A stretch of 60,418 bases of DNA, from positions 1 through 60,418 of the forward strand of contig NZ_JADWYX010000053.1 in assembly GCF_016786355.1 (NCBI RefSeq). Reading direction: 5' to 3'. The notes under the pieces were generated by a model, which saw only the letters and a program-made list of their open reading frames with translations, was not told where the DNA came from and made no database searches. The stretch is from Frankia sp. AgB1.9. Its GTDB lineage: Bacteria; Actinomycetota; Actinomycetes; Frankiales; Frankiaceae. The translations under genes and the position numbers were made by a program. Within the stretch, counting starts at the first letter, position 1. Each line of letters begins with the position of its first letter. Positions 1 to 8,172 of the stretch are shown here, one piece after another.

Positions 1-135
1 CACCGCCGGCCCCCCACCGCGGGGGGCGCGCACCGGGGGGCCGGGCGGCGCGGGCCCGCCCCCGCGGCCGCGGGGCTGGCCGGCCGGACGCGCACTGTCG
101 CGCTCGTCGGCCGGTGCCCGGCGGGCGCGTGACGG
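1..135. other. Low-complexity G/C end of window
   Basis: Runs of G and C (C-runs and G-runs of six or more, GC-only stretches) fill roughly the first 80 bases, and normal-looking sequence resumes by about 90. No gene can be read here. The character matches the far end of the window (from about 60318) and the internal patch at 9838-9909, so it is most likely poor-quality contig-end sequence. Confidence 0.6.
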
Positions 136-1512
136 TCAGCCGCCGCCATGGCTGGTTCCGCCGGGTACCCGTGGCCGGGTCGGCGGTGCCACCGGCGGGC
201 GGGCGGCCGGGGTCGCACGGGCCGCGGGTGCCGCACTGTGGGACGTGACAGCGGCCTGGGTAGTTGCGCGCGGCGCATTGACGCGCGCCGACACCCGCGC
301 CGCAGGAGCCCGCGCGGGAAGCGCGGTGCGGCCGCGCACGGCGCTGGTGCCCGCGCCGACCGAACCACCCCCCGCGCTGGCCGCGATGGCGGGACGACCG
401 ACGCGCGGCCGGCCGCCGACCCCCGGGCGCACGCTGCCGCCGGTCCGAACGGCTCCGGGCCGCCCGGCGCGGATCGCCGGCCGGGCCGAGCCGCCGCCGG
501 CCGACACGCCGGCCGGCATGGCGTCCCCGAGGACGCCGCGGTTGCGGGTCTGCAGGCGGGCGCCGATGCCGCGGAACGTGTCCCGGGAGGTGGAGCCGAG
601 CAGGGCGCCGGCCCCCTGGCCGAACGAGGCGGCGCCGCGCCGGCCCGCACTGCCGACCGAGCGCATCAGGTGCACGTCGGCGAAGCCGAACAACTGCACC
701 AGAAGGAACGGCGAGAAGACGGCGGCGATCATCACGACCACGCCGCCGAGAATCGTCAGGGTCTGGTCGGCCGCCGAGCCGGTGCTGTCGCTGGCCATTC
801 CCGCGCCCAGTGTGAAGATCGCATAGATCACCGGCTTGGCGAAGATCAGCGCGATCAGGAACTCGGTGGCGCGCTTCATCCAGGCGCTGGTCGACATGGA
901 CGGCTGACCCGCAAGGTAGAGCGGGATGAACACCGCCATGGCGATGATCGCGACCTTACGGATGTAAAGCACGACGAACAGGGCGAATGAGAACAACGCG
1001 ACCAGCAGCGACAGCACCATGTCCAGCGCGAAGTTTCCCTGTTCTGGCAGGGACCTCAGCTGTCCAACCAGGCTCGCGCCGAGCGGTTGCCCGTCCCCGA
1101 ACGCGTCTGCCAGGCCGTCGGACGCGGTAAGCACCATCTGCAGCAGGGTCAGCGCGACGAACGAGCCCAGAATCGCAGTTCCGGTGGCCGCGGCCGCCCT
1201 GGCGAAGATGTGTGGGTCGCCGCGCACCGCGCCCATGATGCAGGCGCACAGGAACAGCCCCGTGACGACCAGCACCGAGACGCCGAACACGATGTTGTAG
1301 TTCTTCACCACGTAGTCGGCCCGCAGGTCAACGGCCGTCTTCTGCGCCGCGAAGCTGAACACCGACGACGAAAGATCCGCCGCCATGTTACAGAACGCAG
1401 TCCCAATAGAACTAAGAAAAGAATCCGCAGCGCCGGAGACTGTGCCGGTAACGGCGTCCTTGAGGCCGCTTAGCGGGTCAATGCCAATGGCGAGTGTATC
1501 GGACGACGTCAC
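136..1512 (-). CDS. TrbL/VirB6-like polytopic conjugation membrane protein
   Basis: Protein of 458 residues with a GTG start that overlaps the stop of the upstream gene (GTGA), so the two are translationally coupled. About residues 70-275 contain five or six hydrophobic segments; a basic loop (YIRKVAI) lies between the third and fourth. The tail from about 290 is a long Ala/Pro/Arg/Gly-rich region, probably cytoplasmic. This layout matches the TrbL/VirB6 channel proteins of type IV secretion and conjugation systems, including those of actinobacterial integrative elements. It is the last gene of a four-gene minus-strand set (ATPase, pilin-like, anchored protein, TrbL-like); VirB4- or TraG-type ATPases would be expected beyond the left end. 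The family call rests on topology and context. The stop at 136-138 is just outside the noisy end, so the C-terminus is probably real. Confidence 0.6.
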   Translation of the reverse strand: MTSSDTLAIGIDPLSGLKDAVTGTVSGAADSFLSSIGTAFCNMAADLSSSVFSFAAQKTAVDLRADYVVKNYNIVFGVSVLVVTGLFLCACIMGAVRGDPHIFARAAAATGTAILGSFVALTLLQMVLTASDGLADAFGDGQPLGASLVGQLRSLPEQGNFALDMVLSLLVALFSFALFVVLYIRKVAIIAMAVFIPLYLAGQPSMSTSAWMKRATEFLIALIFAKPVIYAIFTLGAGMASDSTGSAADQTLTILGGVVVMIAAVFSPFLLVQLFGFADVHLMRSVGSAGRRGAASFGQGAGALLGSTSRDTFRGIGARLQTRNRGVLGDAMPAGVSAGGGSARPAIRAGRPGAVRTGGSVRPGVGGRPRVGRPAIAASAGGGSVGAGTSAVRGRTALPARAPAARVSARVNAPRATTQAAVTSHSAAPAARATPAARPPVAPPTRPRVPGGTSHGGG

Positions 1513-2306
1513 GCAGGTGCTCCTTGCAAGACGAAGCGCTGAAACTGTTCGGAAGCTCGATCGGTTGGTGCTGGGCCATCTGGTCCGTTTCCAGCATCAA
1601 CGAGCTTCCAATCGCCCCCGCTCCAGGCGACTGTGCATATGTCGGTGCCCCAGCTTTCGACCGGGTTGAGGCCGGTCGTACTGTCATAAACGCCAACGCT
1701 CGAGTTTGCCCAGATTTTAACGGAAGCCTTTGTAGTGGTGAAGGTCTGGGTGTGATAGCCGACTACTCGGAGGTTGAATGCGGCTTGTGGCGAATTAATT
1801 GAAGGGACGCTAAAATTCTTGGCTGTCTGCGTGTCTGTATCGGTGATTGCTTTTGCGAGTCTGTCGGCGACGCCCGTAGTGGAAATTGAATTAAGAATTT
1901 TGCGTATTCGGGTAGGCTCGCGATTTCCTGTCGTCATGTAGGCCGAGACGTAGTTGCCGCAGGCGCTGATGGCGCCGGGCTCGGTGTGGGGGTAGCCGAC
2001 GGGGATGCCGAACTCGTTGACGTGGCTCGGCGCGCCTGGCAGGGCGCCGGCGGGTTCGGCGGTATTGTCGGCGCCGTCAGAAGTCGCCGAGGGTACCACG
2101 GTCACGGCGGTCGCCGGTGGCGTCGGCTGGGAGGTGGCAGTTGGCAGGGCGCTGCTCTCCCGGTTCTGACTGCCGGACGAGTGGCCGAGGGCCTCGCGTC
2201 CGATGAAGACGCCCAGCGTCCCCGACACACCGGCTGTCGCGGTGATCGCCACCGCGATTATCAGAGCAAGGCGCTTGGTCGCCCACCTTGTGAGGCTGTC
2301 CGACAC
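1509..2306 (-). CDS. Membrane-anchored extracytoplasmic protein of the conjugation-like cluster
   Basis: Protein of 265 residues with a GTG start behind a strong GGGAGGGGGAG ribosome site. Residues 1-10 are cytoplasmic, about 11-36 form one membrane segment, and 40-90 are a Ser/Thr/Pro/Ala-rich linker. The compact globular domain (about 95-265) contains a Trp-rich C-terminal part. A single anchor plus an extracytoplasmic alpha/beta domain is what VirB8/TcpC-type proteins of Gram-positive conjugation systems look like, but no diagnostic motif was seen. Base composition in the second half (about 1700-1930) is noticeably less GC-rich than in neighbouring genes, which fits transferred DNA. It overlaps the TrbL-like gene by four bases. 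Confidence 0.5.
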   Translation of the reverse strand: MSDSLTRWATKRLALIIAVAITATAGVSGTLGVFIGREALGHSSGSQNRESSALPTATSQPTPPATAVTVVPSATSDGADNTAEPAGALPGAPSHVNEFGIPVGYPHTEPGAISACGNYVSAYMTTGNREPTRIRKILNSISTTGVADRLAKAITDTDTQTAKNFSVPSINSPQAAFNLRVVGYHTQTFTTTKASVKIWANSSVGVYDSTTGLNPVESWGTDICTVAWSGGDWKLVDAGNGPDGPAPTDRASEQFQRFVLQGAPA

Positions 2307-2372
2307 GCACTCCCCCTCCCTGACGGCAGGGACATCATCCCAATACCGGCCCGCCGGTACCCGGAGAACATC

Positions 2373-2795
2373 TCAGGAGGATGCGGAAGGTTCGTCATGG
2401 ACCACGGCGGGATCGTCCACGGTTCGGACGATGGCCGGCGGGCGCATGCCGCTGGTGCTGTCAGCCTTGGTCCCCGAGGAGGCGGTGCTGCCGGTCGCGA
2501 GGAAGAAGTTGACGAACGCGGCGGCCGCGCCGACCAGGAATGCCAGGCCGAACCCGGCGAGCACCCCGCTCTTGCCCATGGACGAGGCTCGGTCGAGCCC
2601 CATCCGTTCGCCGAGCGCCCAGGCGATGCCGCCGAGCAGTACGGCCGCCACCGCGGCGATGATGGCATAGGCCGCCAGGCCGTTGACCAGGTCCTTCAGC
2701 GCATTGATTCCTGGTGCCTTCGTCTCATCTGGCTTGACCTGAACCGACGCGAGCAGCAGTCCTGTCGCCCGCGCGGCCGCGGCGTCGACGATCAT
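2373..2795 (-). CDS. Two-helix pilin-like (VirB2/TrbC or DUF6112-like) membrane protein
   Basis: Protein of 140 residues. The start ATG at 2795 was chosen because GAAGGGAC lies just upstream and the longer frame upstream has no membrane-protein character. Two hydrophobic segments (about residues 33-57 and 69-90) are separated by a short basic loop and followed by a polar tail. The length and hairpin topology match VirB2/TrbC pilins and the small DUF6112-type proteins encoded in actinobacterial conjugative clusters. It lies between the ATPase gene (61 bases upstream) and the anchored protein gene (66 bases downstream), probably in one transcript. Assignment is by topology and neighbours only. 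Confidence 0.5.
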   Translation of the reverse strand: MIVDAAAARATGLLLASVQVKPDETKAPGINALKDLVNGLAAYAIIAAVAAVLLGGIAWALGERMGLDRASSMGKSGVLAGFGLAFLVGAAAAFVNFFLATGSTASSGTKADSTSGMRPPAIVRTVDDPAVVHDEPSASS

Positions 2796-2856
2796 CGTTG
2801 TCCCTTCCCGCGGGCACTTCGCCCTACTACGGCCCGGGGACCGCAGGTCTGGCAAA

Positions 2857-4923
2857 TCATACGACGGGCGTCCGGAGCGTTTCCGGAGTGCTCCCCCGAG
2901 CCGAGTCGGCTGCCGTTGCGTGTGTCTTGACCGTTTCTTCGGCGGCGAGCCGAAGCAACGACTCGACCACCGCCACGCCGAGCCGCAGATACGACCGGCG
3001 GGTACTCCCGCGCAGTCTTGGGATGCGTATTGGCGCACGCTTGCTCGGGTCCAGTCGGCTTTCGTACGGAATCCGAACGATGGTGTCCACGTGCCTGGCC
3101 AGCCTGCCGGCGGCCGCTCGAGTACGCGGTGACCAGCGGCCCCGTCGCGGTGAGACGACCGCGACGATCACCGGAGGCCGCCGGCCGTCCTTGTCGACGG
3201 GGAGCAGCGGGGCGGCCGGGTCGCGCAGCGCGGCGGCGGTGCGGTCCAGGTCGGCCGGCGCGGCGAGGCTCACGACCACGATGAGGTCGGCCGCCCGCAT
3301 CGCCGTCGGCGACAGTGGCGCGGCGACCGGAGCGTCGACCAACACCAATGGGTAGGCGCGGGTCAGCTGACCAAGCGCCGTGCGCAGCATCCCGGGCGTC
3401 ACGGTGTCATCCGCCGGGACCATCGCGGCCCCGCCGTCGGCGGCGGGCGCCTGGCTCCGGCTCAACGGCACCACCTCCAGCGCCGGGGTGGTGTCGCCGG
3501 AGGCGTGCAGCAGCGCGCGCAGCCCGGCGGCCGCGCTGTCGCGTCTGCGGGCGACGTCGGCGACCGTGACGTCGCCGGCCAGTCCGACCCGCGGGCACAG
3601 CGGATCTCCGCGGGGTTCCTCCGGCTCCTCATCGGGCCAGACGGCTGGGCACAGGTCGATCGCGAGCACCGACTCGCCGCGGGCGCCGGCCAGCACGAGC
3701 CCGAGGATCCCGACGAGGGTCGTCGTCCCCGAGTACGGGAAGGCGGAGGTGATCCCGATCCGCCACGAGCCGGGGAGGTCGACCGCGGCCCGGTCGGGCA
3801 GCGACTCCCGCAGTGGGATCTCGTCCCAGTCCGCGAGGCCGTCCTCGTCGTCCCAGCCCCACTCGTCGTCGGTGACCGCGGGCAGGGCGAACCGTCGGGA
3901 GGCGACGGCCGCGCCGGTCGGCGGTGTCGGCCGCGCCGGCTCGTCCGGGCGCGCCGGCTCCGTCGAGGGCGCCGGACCCGTTTCCCAGGCGTCGGCCTGA
4001 CCGAGTGCGCCTGGCTCAGCGTTCCCAGGTGGCTCGGTGGGAAGTGATGGCTCGGCCGGTGCAGCCGTCGCGGCCGGGCGCGCCCGAGCCGGCGGCGGGA
4101 TGGTCCACGGGCCGGGAGCGGGCGGTGGCTCGGCCGGACGGCCGGGCTGGCTGCGCGCCGCCGGCTTCGGCGGCTCGGGTACCTGCGGCGTGTGGGCCGG
4201 CGCAGCGGTGCCGGGCGCGGCCCGATCGCCGAACCGGCTGGGCGGCGCCAGCACCGGCGGCGGCGTGGCCGGAGGCCGGGGAGGCACCCGTCGGCCGATC
4301 GGCGGCGTGGCGGGCTCGTCGTCCAGATCGGCTGGGTCGCCCGGCGCGGCGGCGTGCGGCGTAGCCGGCAGCCAGCCGGTCCGGGGCTGGCGGGCTGGGG
4401 ACGGGCCGGGCGCCGGGCGAGGGGGGGCCGGCCGGGCGGGCCCGGGCGGCTGGGCCGGCGGTGGCGACGCAGAGTGAGGCGACGCGGGGTGGCTGGCGGG
4501 CGGGAGGGGCTGGGTCGGCCCCTCGACCCGAAGCGACGGGTTGGGCCCGGCCGGTGCGTCTGGGCCGGCTGGCCCTCGCTCGTCCGTCGGCCGGTCCGGG
4601 CGGCGGGAAGCACGGTCGCTGACAGTGTCCGTGGGCCGACCGGCGACGACGTGAGGCCTTGGGTCGCGGGCCGGCGGCAGCGGGACGGTCGGCCGGTCGT
4701 CGAGGTGAAATGCCTCGTCGCCCTCCGGGGCGGCCGCATCCTCGGCGCGCCGACGCCGGTGGCGCCGGCCGCGGCTGGCACGTGAGTCGTCGTCCCGGTC
4801 GAGGCGCGGGTCAGCGTCGTCCTCGTCGGCCGGCGGCCCAGTCGTGGAGAACTGCGCGCCGATAAGGGATACCGGCCGCGCGTCGCCCTCGTCGCCGTAC
4901 GGTGTCGGTGGCACATTGCTCAC
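2857..4923 (-). CDS. Pro-rich ParA/MinD-like protein with a degenerate P-loop
   Basis: Protein of 688 residues, GTG start behind AGGAGG. Residues 1-385 are disordered-looking, rich in Pro, Ala and Arg with acidic patches. Residues 387-665 have a ParA/MinD/SIMIBI fold: a first strand (RIGITSAF), a P-loop position (about 393-402), and a Walker-B-like strand LVLVDAPVAAP (about 526-536). The P-loop reads SAFPYSGTTT: both the signature lysine and the P-loop lysine of the deviant Walker A motif are absent. The architecture (Pro-rich head plus MinD-like domain) recalls EspI-type proteins of ESX secretion loci and ATPases of actinobacterial conjugation clusters. It heads the minus-strand set and is divergent from the HTH gene at 5216. 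Whether it binds nucleotide is doubtful. Confidence 0.65.
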   Translation of the reverse strand: MSNVPPTPYGDEGDARPVSLIGAQFSTTGPPADEDDADPRLDRDDDSRASRGRRHRRRRAEDAAAPEGDEAFHLDDRPTVPLPPARDPRPHVVAGRPTDTVSDRASRRPDRPTDERGPAGPDAPAGPNPSLRVEGPTQPLPPASHPASPHSASPPPAQPPGPARPAPPRPAPGPSPARQPRTGWLPATPHAAAPGDPADLDDEPATPPIGRRVPPRPPATPPPVLAPPSRFGDRAAPGTAAPAHTPQVPEPPKPAARSQPGRPAEPPPAPGPWTIPPPARARPAATAAPAEPSLPTEPPGNAEPGALGQADAWETGPAPSTEPARPDEPARPTPPTGAAVASRRFALPAVTDDEWGWDDEDGLADWDEIPLRESLPDRAAVDLPGSWRIGITSAFPYSGTTTLVGILGLVLAGARGESVLAIDLCPAVWPDEEPEEPRGDPLCPRVGLAGDVTVADVARRRDSAAAGLRALLHASGDTTPALEVVPLSRSQAPAADGGAAMVPADDTVTPGMLRTALGQLTRAYPLVLVDAPVAAPLSPTAMRAADLIVVVSLAAPADLDRTAAALRDPAAPLLPVDKDGRRPPVIVAVVSPRRGRWSPRTRAAAGRLARHVDTIVRIPYESRLDPSKRAPIRIPRLRGSTRRSYLRLGVAVVESLLRLAAEETVKTHATAADSARGSTPETLRTPVV

Positions 4924-5052
4924 GTGCCGTCGCCCTCCTGGCTGGTTCAGGCCGGTTGGCCCCAGTTGGGATTACTTACCGTCACTTGCGGCGGGCCGCC
5001 ACCAGATTCGGATAACCCGGGACGTAGAAGTATGACAAGCTCCCACAGAGCC

Positions 5053-5064
5053 TAACCATGGTTA
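5053..5064. promoter_or_regulatory. 12-bp perfect palindrome in divergent promoter region
   Basis: TAACCATGGTTA reads the same on both strands. It lies in the 292-base gap between the divergent ATPase gene and the HTH gene, so it is a plausible operator for the HTH protein encoded next to it. This is position-based inference only. Confidence 0.35.
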
Positions 5065-5215
5065 CCTGGGGTGGTACACCGTCCGTCACCATCAATGGGC
5101 GTCGACCACGTTGTTGCCGCCCTGATGCCGGGGGCGTTGCCGGGCTCATGAGGGGACGCGCGACCATGCAAGCGGAATCCGCGACCGACTGACCCGCGCG
5201 AAAGGGGCAGCCGCT

Positions 5216-5500
5216 ATGCAGGAGGGTGTCCCGACGGCGCACGAGGGCGTATCGGCCGTCCCGCCTCCCCACCGCCTGGAGCCCAAACGGCGGCTCGACC
5301 CGTCCGGTCGTCATGAGCCGCCCCAGCGTCAGGACGATGACGACGTCCTGACCGTCGACGAGCTGGTCGTCTGGCTGCGGCTGTCCGAGAGCACCGTGCT
5401 GCGGCTCCTGTCCGAGCGCGCCATTCCGGCCCGCAAGGTCGGGCATCAGTGGCGGGTCCGCCGCGGCCGGGTCCGGGACTGGCTGGACGGCCGCGAGTGA
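5216..5500 (+). CDS. Excisionase/MerR-type helix-turn-helix protein
   Basis: Protein of 94 residues, ATG start behind GAAAGGGG. Residues about 42-94 form the small helix-turn-helix domain of the excisionase (HTH_17) family: VDELVVWLRLSESTVLRLL as the two helices, then ARKVGHQWRVRR as the wing, and RDWLDG at the end. The first 40 residues are polar and unstructured-looking. Such proteins bind promoter or attachment-site DNA; here it sits between the two arms of a conjugation-like locus and may regulate it. The stop overlaps the GTG start of the next gene, so the two are coupled. Confidence 0.75.
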   Translation: MQEGVPTAHEGVSAVPPPHRLEPKRRLDPSGRHEPPQRQDDDDVLTVDELVVWLRLSESTVLRLLSERAIPARKVGHQWRVRRGRVRDWLDGRE

Positions 5501-6246
5501 CCCCGGGCCTGGCTCGGGTCAGCGCGCCGCTGCCGACGGAAGCGGCGCCCGGCGCCATCTGGGCCGGTCGCGTGGCAAGCCTGTGGAGCCGGGGAACCGG
5601 GCCGGTCCCGAAGATCCTGGTCGCGGCCGCCGCCGTGGCGATAATGGGGGCCGGCTGCTCGTTGCCGGGCAACTCGACGTCGAAGCCGACGCCCTCGGCG
5701 TCTCCGGCCACGACGGGGCCGCCGCCCGGCGCGAGTCAGGCTCCCGGCCCGCCGCTGTCCACCGCTTCGGCCGCGCCGGACGCGTCCACGCCGCCGGACG
5801 GCTCCGACCCGGCCGCCGTCGCCACCTACTGCTTCGCCCGCTGGCAGTCCTTCGACGCGCGCACCGACGTCAGCCTCGGCGCCGGTGTCCAGCGTGCCGC
5901 GGCCGACCAGTGCTTCACCCCCGACTTCCTCGGCCAGCTGACCAGCGGCACTGGAACCGGCGCCCCGACCCCGGACGCGGGTGCCGGTCCGGCCTGGGAT
6001 GACCTACGCGCCCACGGCGCCCGCTCGACGGTGACGGTGCTCGCCGCGACCCCGCTCGGCGACACCGCCGCGACCGGCCGGGTCGTGTACCTGCTCAACG
6101 CCCGCAGCGCGTACGTGACCGACAACGCCACGGCGACCCAAACCGTCTCTACTCCGACGGTGACGCTGTTGCGCGACACCACGAGCCGCTGGCGGATCGC
6201 CGGCGCCGACCTGTCCGCCAGCGCCGGCGACGCGCCCGGGCGCTAG
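5497..6246 (+). CDS. Anchored extracytoplasmic protein, possible lipoprotein
   Basis: Protein of 249 residues starting at a GTG that overlaps the previous stop (GTGA). A hydrophobic stretch at about 39-53 ends in GAGC, with Cys54 in a weak lipobox; a Ser/Thr/Pro-rich linker follows to about 110, and then a compact domain containing two Cys residues that could pair. The architecture parallels the 265-residue anchored protein on the other arm (helix, low-complexity linker, C-terminal domain ending in strands with a conserved Trp). An NTF2/VirB8-like role in the secretion apparatus is possible. No specific family was recognised. Confidence 0.5.
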   Translation: MTPGLARVSAPLPTEAAPGAIWAGRVASLWSRGTGPVPKILVAAAAVAIMGAGCSLPGNSTSKPTPSASPATTGPPPGASQAPGPPLSTASAAPDASTPPDGSDPAAVATYCFARWQSFDARTDVSLGAGVQRAAADQCFTPDFLGQLTSGTGTGAPTPDAGAGPAWDDLRAHGARSTVTVLAATPLGDTAATGRVVYLLNARSAYVTDNATATQTVSTPTVTLLRDTTSRWRIAGADLSASAGDAPGR

Positions 6247-6262
6247 AGGAGGCGAACGGAAC

Positions 6263-7258
6263 GTGGCACGGGGGCGGCTGGGCGGGCGCCGCTGGATGAT
6301 GTGGCTCGGCGGCGGGACCGTCGTGGCGTTCGGCGGGATGATCCTTTTCATCTGCCTCGTCGTGCTGCTGATCGCCGGGCCGTTCCTGGGTAGTAGCGAC
6401 AACAACGGGCCGCACACGATCGTCAACTCCAAGGGCATCCCGGCCGAGTACCTGGACCTCATCGTCTCGGCGGCGAACAACGCGGGCTGCCCCGAGGTGA
6501 CCCCGGCGCTGCTGGCCGCCCAGCTCTACCAGGAGTCCGGCTTCAACCCGCGGGCCTCGTCACCGGTCGGGGCCATGGGTATCGCCCAGTTCATGCCGGC
6601 CACCTGGGCCACGCACGGCGGGGGCGGTGACGTGTGGAACCCGGCCGACGCGATCCCGGCCGCGGCGCGGTACGACTGCGCGGTCGCGGCCTCGGTGGCG
6701 GCGGTGCCCGGCTCCGGCCAGGAGAAGATGCTGGCCGCCTACAACGCGGGCCCGGGCGCGGTGCTGGCGTTCTCCGGCCTCCCGCCGTTCCCGGAGACCC
6801 GCAACTACGTCCGCACGATCCTGGCGAAGGCGCGCGAGTACGGCGACGACCTCGCCGCGGGGGCGGTCGTGTCGGCCGAGGCGGTCGGACCGGTGGTCGC
6901 GTTCATGCGCTCCCAGGTCGGCAAGGCGTACGTCTGGGGTGCGGTCGGCCCGGACACGTGGGACTGCTCGTCGCTGGTGCAGGCGGCCTATCGGGCGATC
7001 GGCGTGCAGCTGCCTCGGGTCACGACCGAGCAGCTGGCGGCCGGCCCGCAGGTCTCCGGCGCCGACATCCAGCCTGGGGACCTGCTGTTCACCCCGGGCA
7101 GCGACGGCACGGTCGCCGCTCCGGGCCACGTGGGCATGTACGTCGGCGACGGCCAGGTGATCGACGCGAAGGGCGCCCGCTGGGGCGTAGTCGTCTCCGA
7201 CATCTCAGCCTGGACCACCGTCGTAGCCGTAACCAGACCCCTAGCCGCCAAGACCTAG
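6263..7258 (+). CDS. Lytic transglycosylase / NlpC-P60 bifunctional cell-wall hydrolase
   Basis: Protein of 331 residues, GTG start behind GAGGAGG. It has one membrane anchor (about 18-41). A soluble lytic transglycosylase domain (about 57-190) contains the catalytic Glu91 in YQESGFNP, then GAMGIAQFMP and AAYNAGPG. An NlpC/P60 domain (about 208-328) has Cys235 in WDCSSL and His289 in GHVGMY; the usual third polar residue, normally a His in a context like IHAP, appears as Asp301 in IDAKG. Proteins with this pair of domains are the VirB1/TcpG-like wall-opening enzymes of Gram-positive conjugation systems. It fits the locus: it would cut glycan strands and peptide stems to make room for the transfer channel. 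Confidence 0.88.
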   Translation: MARGRLGGRRWMMWLGGGTVVAFGGMILFICLVVLLIAGPFLGSSDNNGPHTIVNSKGIPAEYLDLIVSAANNAGCPEVTPALLAAQLYQESGFNPRASSPVGAMGIAQFMPATWATHGGGGDVWNPADAIPAAARYDCAVAASVAAVPGSGQEKMLAAYNAGPGAVLAFSGLPPFPETRNYVRTILAKAREYGDDLAAGAVVSAEAVGPVVAFMRSQVGKAYVWGAVGPDTWDCSSLVQAAYRAIGVQLPRVTTEQLAAGPQVSGADIQPGDLLFTPGSDGTVAAPGHVGMYVGDGQVIDAKGARWGVVVSDISAWTTVVAVTRPLAAKT

Positions 7259-7594
7259 CCCGGCCGGACCGGTCCGAACCTTGACCATCCGAAACTCGGT
7301 CAGACCTCGCCCAGCGGGACCGAGCGAGCCGCCACGAGCCGTCACCTGCTCAAGCGAAACCAAGCCAAGATCCCGACTAAGCGGAACTTGACCAAGATCC
7401 CGACCCTGGACAGGCGTCCACCTCGGTCATCCTCACCAACCCAGATTCACGTTAGCGAGGGCGCTCAGCGCCCGAGCTGGCTAGCACGCCCCCGGGCGCG
7501 GCGCCCCCGCCCCGCGCCCCCCTGCCCCGGCGCCCACCGCGGCCACCCACACCACCCCAGATCCCCGTCCGCGCGGGCGCCCCGCCCCGGCCCT
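7259..7594. other. Intergenic: one hairpin and a 13-bp direct repeat, no gene seen
   Basis: No convincing coding sequence. CCAAGATCCCGAC occurs twice (7365-7377 and 7392-7404). A short hairpin GGGCGC-tca-GCGCCC lies at 7459-7473, with almost the same core as the inner stem of the larger hairpin at 7595-7642. The hairpin could end transcription of the wall hydrolase gene. Confidence 0.4.
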
Positions 7595-7642
7595 GGCTTG
7601 ACGGCCGGCCGGGCGCTCCGCGCCCGTTCCGGCCGTCAAGCC
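7595..7642 (-). terminator. Large hairpin spanning the stop codon of the small membrane gene
   Basis: A perfect 14-bp inverted repeat (GGCTTGACGGCCGG at 7595-7608, CCGGCCGTCAAGCC at 7629-7642) encloses a second stem (GGGCGC-tcc-GCGCCC, 7611-7625). The TGA of the 52-residue gene (7636-7638) is inside the outer stem. No T-run follows, as is usual for actinobacterial hairpins. Confidence 0.55.
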
Positions 7643-7794
7643 GTTGCGTCGCTGACGAAGCTGGAGAAACCGTCGGCCATGCTGCCGAGCCAGCCGAACG
7701 CGGTGTGGACGAAGTTGGCCGCGTCGTTGGGCGCGGTCACCACATAGAAGGTCACGAAGATCCAGAAACCCCATGGCCACAGAATCTTCTTCAC
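7636..7794 (-). CDS. Small single-span membrane protein, 52 residues
   Basis: Starts at GTG 7794 with GAGAGG six bases upstream. It begins with VKKILWPWGFW, has one aromatic-rich hydrophobic segment (about 5-22) and a polar, weakly amphipathic C-terminal half (DAANFVHTAFGWLGSMADGF). It is too short for most gene callers, but the ribosome site, charge-then-hydrophobic layout and terminator at its end support it. It sits alone between the wall hydrolase gene (convergent) and the flavoenzyme. Function unknown; a small accessory subunit of the neighbouring secretion-like complex is possible. Confidence 0.65.
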   Translation of the reverse strand: MKKILWPWGFWIFVTFYVVTAPNDAANFVHTAFGWLGSMADGFSSFVSDATA

Positions 7795-8113
7795 GCCCGA
7801 CCTCTCAATGACCTGGCGACCGACGACCGGTCGGCTGACGACGAGGAGCCGGCGACGCCCCCCGAAGCCGAGCGGTTCGGACGGTTCGGGCCGCCACCTC
7901 GACCGGCCGTGCTGCATCACCAGAATCGAGTTTGTACTTACGCTCAGTGCATATCGCAAGCCGACTCGCCGCGTAGCGTGATCGACTGAACGCATATGGT
8001 GGGAGTCGCGTCGGCGTGTCGCGGGCAGGGGCGATCGGGACAACCCGCAGGCACGGACCGACCGGGTGCTGACGGTGGCGATCTGAGGCCGTTCCGCGTT
8101 GTACTGGCGGCAG
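7795..8113. other. Intergenic, upstream of the small membrane gene
   Basis: No gene was recognised here. The sequence is less GC-rich around 7925-8000 than its flanks, which would suit a promoter for the minus-strand small gene, but no clear paired -35/-10 was found. Confidence 0.3.
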
Positions 8114-8154
8114 GCGCCTCGAGCCGGTTGACGTCGACTCCCTGCTCGAGGCGC
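8114..8154 (-). terminator. Hairpin downstream of the flavoenzyme gene
   Basis: Perfect 10-bp inverted repeat, GCGCCTCGAG (8114-8123) and CTCGAGGCGC (8145-8154), with a 21-base loop that itself contains GTCGAC. It begins 19 bases after the stop of the flavoenzyme. No T-run follows. Confidence 0.5.
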
Positions 8155-8172
8155 TTCCCGCCCACCGTGAGG

